Shown piece after piece: positions 7,044 to 12,593 of a DNA stretch of 12,593 nt (the first letter of the stretch is position 1; the number at the start of each line of letters is the position of its first letter). The stretch covers positions 1-12,593 of the forward strand of contig JBEKNT010000178.1 of assembly GCA_049522565.1 (NCBI GenBank), written 5' to 3'. Below the pieces are notes generated by a model, which was not told the DNA's origin, ran no database searches, and was given only the letters and a program-made list of their open reading frames with translations. This DNA comes from JASHVB01 sp049522565. GTDB taxonomy: Bacteria > Pseudomonadota > Alphaproteobacteria > Acetobacterales > Acetobacteraceae. The position numbers and the translations under genes were made by a program.

Positions 7044-7057
7044 ATGACGGTCGTCAT
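7044..7057. promoter_or_regulatory. Palindromic operator candidate O2
   Basis: ATGACGGTCGTCAT differs from the site at 7010-7023 by one base and is a palindrome with one central mismatch pair. It ends 20 bp before the chosen tetR start, so a bound repressor would block both promoters. No convincing -35/-10 pair could be picked out in the 105-bp spacer. Confidence 0.7.
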
Positions 7058-7077
7058 GCGTTCAGGGAATGCTGCGG

Positions 7078-7662
7078 ATGCGTAAGACGAATGAGCACAA
7101 GGCGGCGACGCGGCAACACATCGTCGATGCGGCGGGGCGGCTGTTTCGCCAGCATGGCATCGACGCGGTGGGCGTTGACGCGATCATGCATGCGGCCGGG
7201 CTGACGCATGGCGGCTTCTACGGGCATTTCCCGTCGAAGGAGGCGCTGGTGGCGGAGGTGGCCGCGGCCTCGCTGGCGCGCGCGGCGGCGCGGTGGGAAC
7301 GGATCGCGCGGGAGGAACCGACCGATGTCGCGCTGGACCGGATCGTCGGCTCTTACCTGGACCCGGCCCATGTCGCGGAGGTGGAGCGCGGCTGCGTGCT
7401 GACGACGCTGGGTCCGGAGGTGGCGCGGCGGCCGGAGGCACGGCCGGGCATCGCGGCCTCGGTGCGGGTGATGGTGGATGCGCTGGGGCGCTGCCTGCCG
7501 GCGGGGGACGACGCGCCGGCGCTGGCGGCGCTGTCCACCATGGTGGGGGCGGTGGTGCTGGCCCGCCTGGCCGACAGCCCGGAACTGGCGGAAGCGATCC
7601 TCGCGGCGGCAAAGCAGAGCGTTACCTCTCCCGCCTGCGGCAGGAGAGGTCGAGACGCGTGA
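7078..7662 (+). CDS. TetR/AcrR family transcriptional regulator
   Basis: A 194-residue regulator. The N-terminal TetR DNA-binding domain reads ATRQHIVDAAGRLFRQHGIDAVGVDAIMHAAGLTHGGFYGHFPSKEALV (about residues 10-57), with the helix-turn-helix and the typical FYxHFxSKEALV end. The C-terminal ligand domain (GCVLTTLGPEVARRPEARPG...) is not specific enough to name an effector. An ATG at 7069 is also in frame, but AGGGA at 7064-7068 sits 9 nt before the ATG at 7078 and directly abuts 7069, so I chose 7078. It is divergent from the MFS gene with two shared operator palindromes and most likely represses that transporter and itself. The last 13 residues (VTSPACGRRGRDA) come from a dispersed palindromic repeat that has replaced or extended the original C-terminus. 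Confidence 0.87.
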   Translation: MRKTNEHKAATRQHIVDAAGRLFRQHGIDAVGVDAIMHAAGLTHGGFYGHFPSKEALVAEVAAASLARAAARWERIAREEPTDVALDRIVGSYLDPAHVAEVERGCVLTTLGPEVARRPEARPGIAASVRVMVDALGRCLPAGDDAPALAALSTMVGAVVLARLADSPELAEAILAAAKQSVTSPACGRRGRDA

Positions 7663-7777
7663 GCGACGGGGGGTGAGGGGCGAACGGCACGAACGCCGGT
7701 GCGGTTCGCCCCTCACCCGCGTCGCTGCGCGCCTCGCGTTGGTCCACTGCGTGGCCCAACCCGGCGCCTAGCGCCGG
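7624..7777. repeat. Composite palindromic repeat between convergent genes, possible bidirectional terminator
   Basis: Three hairpins follow each other. CCTCTCC at 7625-7631 pairs with GGAGAGG at 7643-7649 and continues as GCC/GGC inside the arm. A perfect 15-bp arm at 7671-7685 (GGGTGAGGGGCGAAC) pairs with 7704-7718 around an 18-nt loop. CCGGCGC at 7761-7767 pairs with GCGCCGG at 7771-7777 around CTA. The element starts inside the end of the TetR gene and fills the spacer to the convergent regulator gene. There is no T-run, so termination is possible but unproven. The composition matches mobile palindromic repeats of GC-rich proteobacteria. Confidence 0.65.
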
Positions 7778-7787
7778 AGAGGTGTCG

Positions 7788-8324
7788 TTAAACCTCGATC
7801 ACCCCGCCGCGCAGCCCCTTCGCCACTGCCTCGGCGCGGCTGGTCGCATCCAGCTTGGCGAACAGCGCTTCCAGGTGGAACTTCACCGTGTGCATGGAGA
7901 TGCCGAGCCGCCGCGCCACCGCCTTGTTGGTCAGCCCCTGCCCGACCAGCGACAGCACCTCGCCCTCGCGCGGCGTCAGCGGGAGAAACTCCTCGGCCGG
8001 GCGGAAGCCGTTGATCCGCGCGGCGTTTGGCCCTCGCACCACCAGCCCCGCCGCCACCGCCCGCAATCCGGCATCCAACCGGGCTTGCTCTACCGCCCGC
8101 GGCAACACGCCGGCGAGCCATTCCGGCGCCGGCCCATCGGTCAGCGCAAGGACGGGGGCCTCTGCCTCGGGCGGAGGAGCCCTGCCAGGCAGCAGGTCGC
8201 ACAGCACCACGTCCGCTGCCTCGTCCACCACGGTGTGTCCGGCGGCGGCCAGCATCACCGCCAGACCCTGCCGCCGCACCGGATCGACGACCGCCAGCCG
8301 TACGTGCAAGCCGGGATGCGTCAT
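7788..8324 (-). CDS. NarL/LuxR-type response regulator with reduced receiver domain
   Basis: A 178-residue regulator. The C-terminal LuxR helix-turn-helix is clear: PLTPREGEVLSLVGQGLTNK then AVARRLGISMHTVKFHLEALFAKLDATSRAEAV (about 115-168). Residues 8-95 look like a shortened receiver domain: VRLAVVDP (one acidic residue, Asp14, where two are usual), VVLCDLLPG (Asp43 at the phospho-acceptor site), LALTDG (Thr62), and LPR where receivers have the conserved Lys (Arg76). The domain is about 30 residues shorter than usual, so phosphorylation may be weak or absent. No histidine kinase is encoded nearby. A continuous frame reaches far upstream, but the ATG at 8324 overlaps the stop of the pseudoprotease gene (ATGA), which fixes the start. 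Coupling to the pseudoprotease suggests it reads out that protein's state; this is inference. Confidence 0.83.
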   Translation of the reverse strand: MTHPGLHVRLAVVDPVRRQGLAVMLAAAGHTVVDEAADVVLCDLLPGRAPPPEAEAPVLALTDGPAPEWLAGVLPRAVEQARLDAGLRAVAAGLVVRGPNAARINGFRPAEEFLPLTPREGEVLSLVGQGLTNKAVARRLGISMHTVKFHLEALFAKLDATSRAEAVAKGLRGGVIEV

Positions 8325-9211
8325 GCGGCCGGTCGCGCCGCGATGACCACGGACAGCGTATGCAACGCCCCGGCCCGCAGCAGCCGCAGGGTCACGATTT
8401 GGCCGATCCGGTCCGGACCCATCGCCGCCGCCAGCGCCCGCGCGCGGCGCACCGGCGCGCCGTCCAGGTCCAGCATGATGTCGCCCGGCAGCACGCCCGC
8501 CGCCGCGGCCGGCCCACCATCGGCCAGGCTCACCACTATCATGCCGCTGTCGCGCCCCGCCGCCGCGCGCAGGCTGTCCGGCAGCATCACCGGCTGCAAT
8601 CCCACGCCGAGCCAGCCACGCGCGATGCGTCCCTCGGCCAGCAGGGGCTCGAGCACGCGCTGGATGGTCGCCGCCGGGATCACCAGCGCCCGCCGCCGCG
8701 GCCCCGCGGTGGACATGCCGAGCAAGCCGCCGGCGGCATCCAGCACCGGCCCGCCTTCGTCGGTCCCGAGCCGCACGTCCAGACGGACCAGCGCGTCGAT
8801 CCGCCCGCCGGCCTGGCTGTGCCACTCCGGCCCGGTGGCGTGCACCATGCCGAGCCGCCCGGTCGGTGCGCCGGCATCGTCTGCCCCGACCAGCAGTGCC
8901 AAGGCACCGACCTGTGGGGGCGCGGATGCGGCGGACGGCAGCGTGGCCTCGATCGGCTGCGCCAGCCGCAACAGGGCGACGTTGGTGCCGGGATCGCGCC
9001 CGGCCAGGCGCGCTGTCATCGCCTCCCCGGCGCGGCGGAGGTTGAAGTCGGTGCGGTCGGGCAGCGCCTGCGCCGAGGTCACCACCACGTCCGGCCGCCA
9101 CAGGATGCCGCTGACATGCCGGTGGCCAATGCCGATCGCGACGACACACGGCGCCACCGCGGCGACCCGGCCGGCCAGGGCGGCAGAAATCTGTTCCAGA
9201 AGATCGGTCAT
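8321..9211 (-). CDS. Trypsin-like/PDZ protein lacking the catalytic triad (pseudoprotease)
   Basis: A 296-residue protein with an HtrA-like layout: a trypsin fold at about 10-190 and a PDZ domain at about 200-290 (GWLGVGLQPV, then GGPAAAAGVLPGDIMLDLDGAPV). All three catalytic positions differ from the active neighbour at 9405: TNSHVV becomes TSAQAL (Gln48 for His), PTDTAVLRL becomes GTNVALLRL (Asn77 for Asp), and GNSGGPL becomes TDEGGPV (Glu152 for Ser). The flanking framework is conserved, so these are substitutions in a folded domain and not decay. There is no signal peptide, so it should be cytoplasmic. AGGAG at 9220-9224 lies 8 nt before the ATG at 9211. It overlaps the LuxR-type regulator by 4 nt and is divergent from the active protease. 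A likely role is peptide or partner binding and regulation of the protease or the regulator (inference). Confidence 0.83.
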   Translation of the reverse strand: MTDLLEQISAALAGRVAAVAPCVVAIGIGHRHVSGILWRPDVVVTSAQALPDRTDFNLRRAGEAMTARLAGRDPGTNVALLRLAQPIEATLPSAASAPPQVGALALLVGADDAGAPTGRLGMVHATGPEWHSQAGGRIDALVRLDVRLGTDEGGPVLDAAGGLLGMSTAGPRRRALVIPAATIQRVLEPLLAEGRIARGWLGVGLQPVMLPDSLRAAAGRDSGMIVVSLADGGPAAAAGVLPGDIMLDLDGAPVRRARALAAAMGPDRIGQIVTLRLLRAGALHTLSVVIAARPAA

Positions 9212-9286
9212 GCGGGGCGCTCCTAAGCCGGCTGCGTTCGGCCGGCACACTGCCCGGTGGCGGACCGGAGCGGCATCGGCCGGATG

Positions 9287-9341
9287 ACCGGGTCCCGGAC
9301 AACCTCTCCCACTTCACGGCAGAGGTTCTGCTCGACCCGGT
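9287..9341. promoter_or_regulatory. Two-part inverted repeat between divergent protease genes
   Basis: ACCGGGTC (9287-9294), 6 nt, AACCTCT (9301-9307), 13 nt, AGAGGTT (9321-9327), 6 nt, GACCCGGT (9334-9341). Both segment pairs are perfect and the spacers match on each side, giving a 55-bp dyad centred at 9314. It could be a double operator for the neighbouring LuxR-type regulator or an RNA hairpin with an internal loop. I could not assign -35/-10 boxes with confidence. Confidence 0.6.
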
Positions 9342-9404
9342 TGTTCGGCCGGGTCGGTTCGCTGCCCGGCCCCGCCCATTTGGGGCGCGAAAGGACACCC
9401 TGCC

Positions 9405-10340
9405 ATGCCGCTCGACGACACCAGTGAACTCGACCCCTATTCCGCGCGGGTGGCGCAGGCGTTCGACCGAGTCGGACCCGCCGTGGTGCACGTCACGGCG
9501 CTGGACGCCAACGGCAGAGGGCGAGGACAAGGCTCGGGCGTGATCTACACGCCGGACGGCTACGCGCTGACCAACAGCCACGTGGTCGCGGGGGCGGTAC
9601 GGCTGCGTGCCTCGCTGACCGACGGGCGGGTGGTGGAGGCGGCGCTGGTCGGCGACGATCCGCCCACCGACACCGCGGTGCTGCGGCTGGCGGCCGACGG
9701 GCTGCCGCACGCCGAACTCGGGTGCTCGGCCGGGCTGCGCGTGGGGCAGATGGTGGTGGCGATCGGCAACCCGCTGGGCTTCACCTGCACGGTCACCGCG
9801 GGGATCGTCAGCGCCCTGGGGCGCACGCTGCGCACCCGGTCAGGGCACAGCGTGGACAGCGTGATCCAGACCGACGCGCCGCTGAACCCCGGCAATTCCG
9901 GCGGACCGCTGGTGGCCGGCGGCGGCTCGGTGGTGGGCATCAACACGGCGATGATCGCGCCGGCGCAGGGAATCTGCTTCGCCATCGGCATCGACACCGC
10001 CATCTGGGTGGCGACGCGGCTGATGCGCGACGGCCGGGTACGGCGCGCTCGGCTGAGGCTGTCCGGGCAGACCGTGAAGCTGGACGCAAGGCTCCGCCGG
10101 CGGCACGGGCTGACGCGGGCGGGCGGCGTGCTGGTGATGGAGCCGGTGCCGGAGGGGCCGGGTGCGCGCGGCGGGTTGGCGCGGGGGGATGTGGTGGTGG
10201 CGTTCGACGGGGCGCCGATCGGCGGGGTGGACGATCTGCACCGGGCGCTGACGGCCGAGCAAGCCGGGCGGGAGGTGGTGCTGGACGTGCTGCGGGCGGG
10301 GGAGAAGGTGAGCGTGCGGGTGACGCCGGAGGAGGCATGA
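9405..10340 (+). CDS. HtrA-like (S1C) serine protease with PDZ domain, no signal peptide
   Basis: A 311-residue protease of the DegP/HtrA type. The catalytic triad is intact: His59 in TNSHVV, Asp89 in PTDTAVLRL, Ser165 in GNSGGPL. Other family marks are GSGVIYTPDGYALT, AIGNPLG and VIQTDAPLNPGNSGGPLV. One PDZ domain follows (about 215-305, with GPGARGGLARGDVVVAFDGAPIGGVDDL). Typical periplasmic HtrA proteins have a signal peptide or membrane anchor; this one begins MPLDDTSELDPYSARVAQAF with no hydrophobic segment, so it is predicted to be cytoplasmic. AGGA ends 9 nt before the ATG. It is transcribed divergently from a catalytically dead paralogue and a LuxR-type regulator, with a shared dyad between. 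A regulated cytoplasmic proteolysis module is the likely context; the substrate is unknown. Confidence 0.88.
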   Translation: MPLDDTSELDPYSARVAQAFDRVGPAVVHVTALDANGRGRGQGSGVIYTPDGYALTNSHVVAGAVRLRASLTDGRVVEAALVGDDPPTDTAVLRLAADGLPHAELGCSAGLRVGQMVVAIGNPLGFTCTVTAGIVSALGRTLRTRSGHSVDSVIQTDAPLNPGNSGGPLVAGGGSVVGINTAMIAPAQGICFAIGIDTAIWVATRLMRDGRVRRARLRLSGQTVKLDARLRRRHGLTRAGGVLVMEPVPEGPGARGGLARGDVVVAFDGAPIGGVDDLHRALTAEQAGREVVLDVLRAGEKVSVRVTPEEA

Positions 10341-10358
10341 CGGCGGGTGAGCAGCGCT

Positions 10359-10394
10359 CGGCGGTCCTCATGGTGCATGAGGTTCTGACCGCCG
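10359..10394 (+). terminator. Hairpin downstream of the protease gene, possible terminator
   Basis: CGGCGGT at 10359-10365 pairs with ACCGCCG at 10388-10394, and CCTCAT at 10366-10371 pairs with ATGAGG at 10377-10382. This makes a 13-bp stem with a 5-nt bulge and a 5-nt loop starting 18 nt after the stop. There is no T-run, so it may terminate poorly or stabilise the transcript end. A smaller hairpin, ACCGCC 10463-10468 with GGCGGT 10481-10486, follows. Apart from these I see nothing firm in 10341-10551, and no clear promoter for tgt. Confidence 0.45.
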
Positions 10395-10551
10395 CAACGC
10401 GTGGCGTCGCGGGCCGGCTTGCACCGCGCCGAGCCGCGCTCGGAATCCAGCTTGTGCCTATTACCGCCGCCGCGGCGACCGGCGGTTGCTCCCGCCTGGA
10501 TGGCCGTGCCGGAGGTGGCGCCGGAGCAGCGCCAGGGGCATATCGGGGCCG

Positions 10552-11685
10552 ATGGACGTCCTCTCCCCCACTTTCTCCCACGCGATCGTCGCCACCGATG
10601 GCGCCGCCCGCGCCGGCATGCTGGCAACCGCGCACGGCCCGGTCGAGACGCCGGTGTTCATGCCGGTCGGCACCGCCGGCACGGTGAAGGCGATGACCGC
10701 CGACGCGGTGCGCGCCACCGGTGCCAGGCTGGTGCTGGCCAACACCTACCACCTGATGCTGCGCCCGGGGGCAGCGCAGGTCGCGCGGTTCGGCGGATTG
10801 CACCGGTTCATGGACTGGCCCGGCCCGATCCTGACCGATTCCGGCGGCTTCCAGGTCATGTCGCTGGCCAAGCTGCGCAAGCTGGACGCCGACGGCGTGA
10901 CGTTCCAGTCGCATCTCGATGGCGCCACCCACCGGCTGACCCCCGCCCGCGCCGTGCAGATCCAGCACTTGCTGGATGCCACGATCACCATGGCGCTGGA
11001 CGAGTGCACGTCGTTCCCCGCCACCGAGGCAGAAGCGCGCGCGTCAATGGAACTGTCGATGCGCTGGGCGGGACTGTCGAAGCAGGCATTCATCCCGCGC
11101 CCCGGCTACGCGCTGTTCGGTATCGTGCAGGGCAGCGTGTACCCGGCGCTGCGCGCTGCCTCGGTGCACGCGCTGACGGAGATCGGCTTTGACGGCTATG
11201 CGGTCGGCGGACTGGCGATCGGCGAGGGCCAGGCGACGACCTATGCGGTGCTGGAGGCGACCGTGCCGCTGCTGCCGGTGGATCGGCCGCGCTACCTGAT
11301 GGGTGTCGGCACGCCCGACGACCTGATCGGCGCGGCGGCACGTGGGGTGGATATGTTCGATTGCGTCATGCCGACACGGGCCGGGCGCACCGGGCGCGCT
11401 TTCACCTCCGCCGGCGTGTTCAATCTGCGCAACGCGCGGTTCGCCGGCGATGCGCGGCCGCTCGATCCGATATGCGCCTGCCCGGCTTGCACGCGGCATC
11501 CGCGCGGTTACCTGCACCATCTGTTCAAGGCAGAGGAGATGCTGGGACCGATGCTGCTGACCTGGCACAATCTGGCATATTACCAGGACCTGATGCGCGG
11601 GCTGCGGACTGCGATCATCGAGGGCCGCTTCGCGCACCATGCCGCGGCTTTGCGCGCCGGCTGGACGGCGCAGGAGGATGCATGA
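10552..11685 (+). CDS. tgt: tRNA-guanine(34) transglycosylase
   Basis: A 377-residue cytoplasmic enzyme that exchanges guanine-34 of GUN-anticodon tRNAs (Asp, Asn, His, Tyr) for preQ1 in queuosine synthesis. Visible marks: Asp96 in DSGGFQ (general base), Asp270 in GVDMFDCVMPTR (nucleophile), the preQ1-pocket segment YAVGGLAIGE, and the zinc ligands Cys308, Cys310, Cys313 (CACPACTRH) with His339. Spacing of these residues matches the Zymomonas enzyme, and length is normal. The frame is open further upstream, but the ATG at 10552 begins with the expected MDVLSPTFSHAIVATDGAARAG. Only a weak GGGG precedes it. The gene overlaps queF by ATGA, so the pathway enzymes are coupled. Confidence 0.96.
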   Translation: MDVLSPTFSHAIVATDGAARAGMLATAHGPVETPVFMPVGTAGTVKAMTADAVRATGARLVLANTYHLMLRPGAAQVARFGGLHRFMDWPGPILTDSGGFQVMSLAKLRKLDADGVTFQSHLDGATHRLTPARAVQIQHLLDATITMALDECTSFPATEAEARASMELSMRWAGLSKQAFIPRPGYALFGIVQGSVYPALRAASVHALTEIGFDGYAVGGLAIGEGQATTYAVLEATVPLLPVDRPRYLMGVGTPDDLIGAAARGVDMFDCVMPTRAGRTGRAFTSAGVFNLRNARFAGDARPLDPICACPACTRHPRGYLHHLFKAEEMLGPMLLTWHNLAYYQDLMRGLRTAIIEGRFAHHAAALRAGWTAQEDA

Positions 11686-12146
11686 CCGACGACCCCTATG
11701 CCGGTCTGACACAGCTTGGCCGGCCGACCGCGGTGCCGGCCTCGCCGGATGAGGCGAAGCTGGAGCGCGTGGACAACCCCGCGCCGGACCGGCAGTACCT
11801 GGTGCGCTTCACCTGTCCGGAGTTCACCTGCCTGTGTCCGCTGACCGGCCAGCCGGACTTCGCGCATATCGTCATCGACTATGTGCCGGGCTACTGGATC
11901 GTCGAGAGCAAGTCGCTGAAGCTGTTCTTCTCGTCGTTCCGTAACCACGGCACGTTCCACGAGGCGTGCACGATGCAGATTGCGCGGCGGTTGGTGGAGG
12001 AAGTGGCCCCGGTGTGGATGCGCATCGGGGGGTATTGGTATCCGCGCGGCGGCATGCCGATCGACGTGTTCTGGCAGAGCGGCTCGCCCCCCGATGGGGT
12101 CTGGATTCCGCCGCAGGATGTGCCGCCGTACCGGGGGCGCGGGTGA
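11682..12146 (+). CDS. queF: NADPH-dependent 7-cyano-7-deazaguanine reductase (preQ1 synthase)
   Basis: A 154-residue QueF of the short, unimodal (Bacillus YkvM) type, reducing preQ0 to preQ1 with NADPH. The active-site segment is EFTCLCPLTGQPDFA with Cys52 (thioimide nucleophile) and Asp59 (proton donor). The family signature VESKSLKLFFSSFRNHG and the substrate-binding FHE (92-94) follow. AGGAGG lies 4 nt before the ATG at 11682, which overlaps the tgt stop. Its stop in turn overlaps the GTG of queG. It provides the base that Tgt inserts, so gene order matches pathway logic. Confidence 0.96.
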   Translation: MTDDPYAGLTQLGRPTAVPASPDEAKLERVDNPAPDRQYLVRFTCPEFTCLCPLTGQPDFAHIVIDYVPGYWIVESKSLKLFFSSFRNHGTFHEACTMQIARRLVEEVAPVWMRIGGYWYPRGGMPIDVFWQSGSPPDGVWIPPQDVPPYRGRG

Positions 12147-12593
12147 CGGAGACCCTCTCCCGCGCGGCGGGAGAGGCCGACGCGGGTAGCGCGTCGGGCC
12201 AGGGTGTCGCGGGGACCCCGATCACCCTCGCCCAACGCTTCGCCTCGCCCCCTCCCGCGGAGCGGGAGAGGGGCACACTGATCCGCGACCGCGCCCTGTC
12301 CCTCGGCTTCGACGCCGTCGGCTTCTGCGCCGCCGAACTCGGCCCAGAGGCACGCGCGCGGCTCGCGGCGTTCCTTGCCGCCGGGCAGCACGGCGACATG
12401 GGATGGCTGGCGGCGCGCGCCGAACAGCGCAGTCATCCGCGCGCGCTGTGGGCCGAGGCGCGCAGCGTGATCGCACTCGGCCTGTCCTATGCGCCCGAAG
12501 CAGATCCCCTGGCCACGCTGCAACAACCCGAGCGTGGCAACATTTCGGTCTATGCGCGCAACCGAGACTACCACGATGTGGTCAAAGGCATGT
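12143..12593 (+). CDS. queG: Epoxyqueuosine reductase, partial (runs off right edge)
   Basis: The first 150 codons of QueG, the cobalamin and iron-sulfur enzyme that reduces epoxyqueuosine to queuosine in tRNA. Recognised by LIRDRALSLGFDAVGFC, GQHGDMGWLAARAEQR, ARSVIALGLSYAP and ISVYARNRDYHDVVKGM, which align with the N-terminal domain of E. coli QueG. The cobalamin and Fe-S ligand regions lie beyond the window. The start is a GTG at 12143 overlapping the queF stop (GTGA). Between it and the conserved Leu-Ile-Arg at codon 46 lies an unusual stretch of about 40 residues, encoded by a palindromic repeat read in frame. There is no other plausible start before the conserved part, so the repeat-coded extension seems to be translated. 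Confidence 0.92.
   Translation, partial: MTETLSRAAGEADAGSASGQGVAGTPITLAQRFASPPPAERERGTLIRDRALSLGFDAVGFCAAELGPEARARLAAFLAAGQHGDMGWLAARAEQRSHPRALWAEARSVIALGLSYAPEADPLATLQQPERGNISVYARNRDYHDVVKGM
12153..12275. repeat. Palindromic repeat read in frame at the start of queG
   Basis: CCTCTCCCGC at 12154-12163 pairs perfectly with GCGGGAGAGG at 12167-12176 around GCG. A second hairpin, CTCCCGC 12252-12258 with GCGGGAG 12262-12268, closes the element. The 5' arm resembles the CCTCTCC/GGAGAGG hairpin at 7625-7649, so both probably belong to one dispersed family. It adds about 40 codons without a stop or frameshift. Confidence 0.7.

Noticed and set aside
5581..7047. A 488-codon plus-strand frame opposite the MFS transporter.
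   Set aside because: It is rich in Gln, His, Asp and Arg with no family signature, as expected for an antisense shadow of a membrane protein.
7788..9710. A 640-codon open frame on the minus strand running through the regulator and beyond.
   Set aside because: Only its last 178 codons match a known family. The rest is a shadow of the pseudoprotease and the protease gene in the wrong frame, a common effect in GC-rich DNA.
12143..12280. queG could be a pseudogene broken by the repeat.
   Set aside because: Codon-by-codon reading shows no stop or frameshift from the GTG to the conserved part.
1..12593. CRISPR arrays, tRNA or rRNA genes, insertion sequences with transposase.
   Set aside because: No regularly spaced direct repeats, no recognisable tRNA or rRNA segment and no transposase-like reading frame were seen; the repeats found are isolated palindromes.

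Overview
The window is GC-rich, densely coded bacterial DNA. Overlapping ATGA gene junctions, an ECF11/ChrR-type sigma/anti-sigma pair and a short QueF point to an alphaproteobacterium. An Acetobacteraceae/Rhodospirillales member is my best guess; this is inference, since there is no rRNA marker in the window.

Layout. (A) 1-5669 is a probable sigmaE-ChrR stress-response locus. The anti-sigma gene (cut by the left edge) and its ECF sigma factor run leftward. Rightward from the shared 223-bp intergenic region runs a tightly overlapped set: FAD-dependent amine-oxidase-like protein, DUF1365 protein, cyclopropane-synthase-like methyltransferase, a Tat-exported protein of unknown function and a Blc-like lipocalin. 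Each direction has a TGATCC-N18-TA... promoter candidate, so sigma factor and lipid genes look co-regulated. The first three enzymes match the set that in Rhodobacter and Rhodopseudomonas acts on phospholipid acyl chains (methylation, desaturation, furan ring formation) under sigmaE-ChrR control. (B) 5692-7662 is a divergent MFS transporter/TetR pair with two 14-bp palindromic operator candidates between the genes. (C) 7663-7787 is a repeat-rich, hairpin-forming spacer between convergent genes. (D) 7788-10340 is an unusual protease module: a NarL/LuxR-type regulator with a reduced receiver domain overlaps a trypsin/PDZ protein whose catalytic His, Asp and Ser are all replaced. Divergent from it is an HtrA-like trypsin/PDZ protease with an intact triad and no signal peptide. 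A two-part inverted repeat lies between the two. (E) 10552-12593 is a queuosine operon, tgt-queF-queG, with queG cut by the right edge.

GC-rich palindromic repeats lie inside reading frames at three places: the domain linker of the anti-sigma factor, the C-terminal end of the TetR regulator and the N-terminus of QueG. In each case the frame stays open. The most novel-looking items are the active-protease/pseudoprotease/regulator module and the paired sigmaE promoters in front of a lipid-modifying operon whose methyltransferase lacks two bicarbonate-binding residues of cyclopropane synthase.
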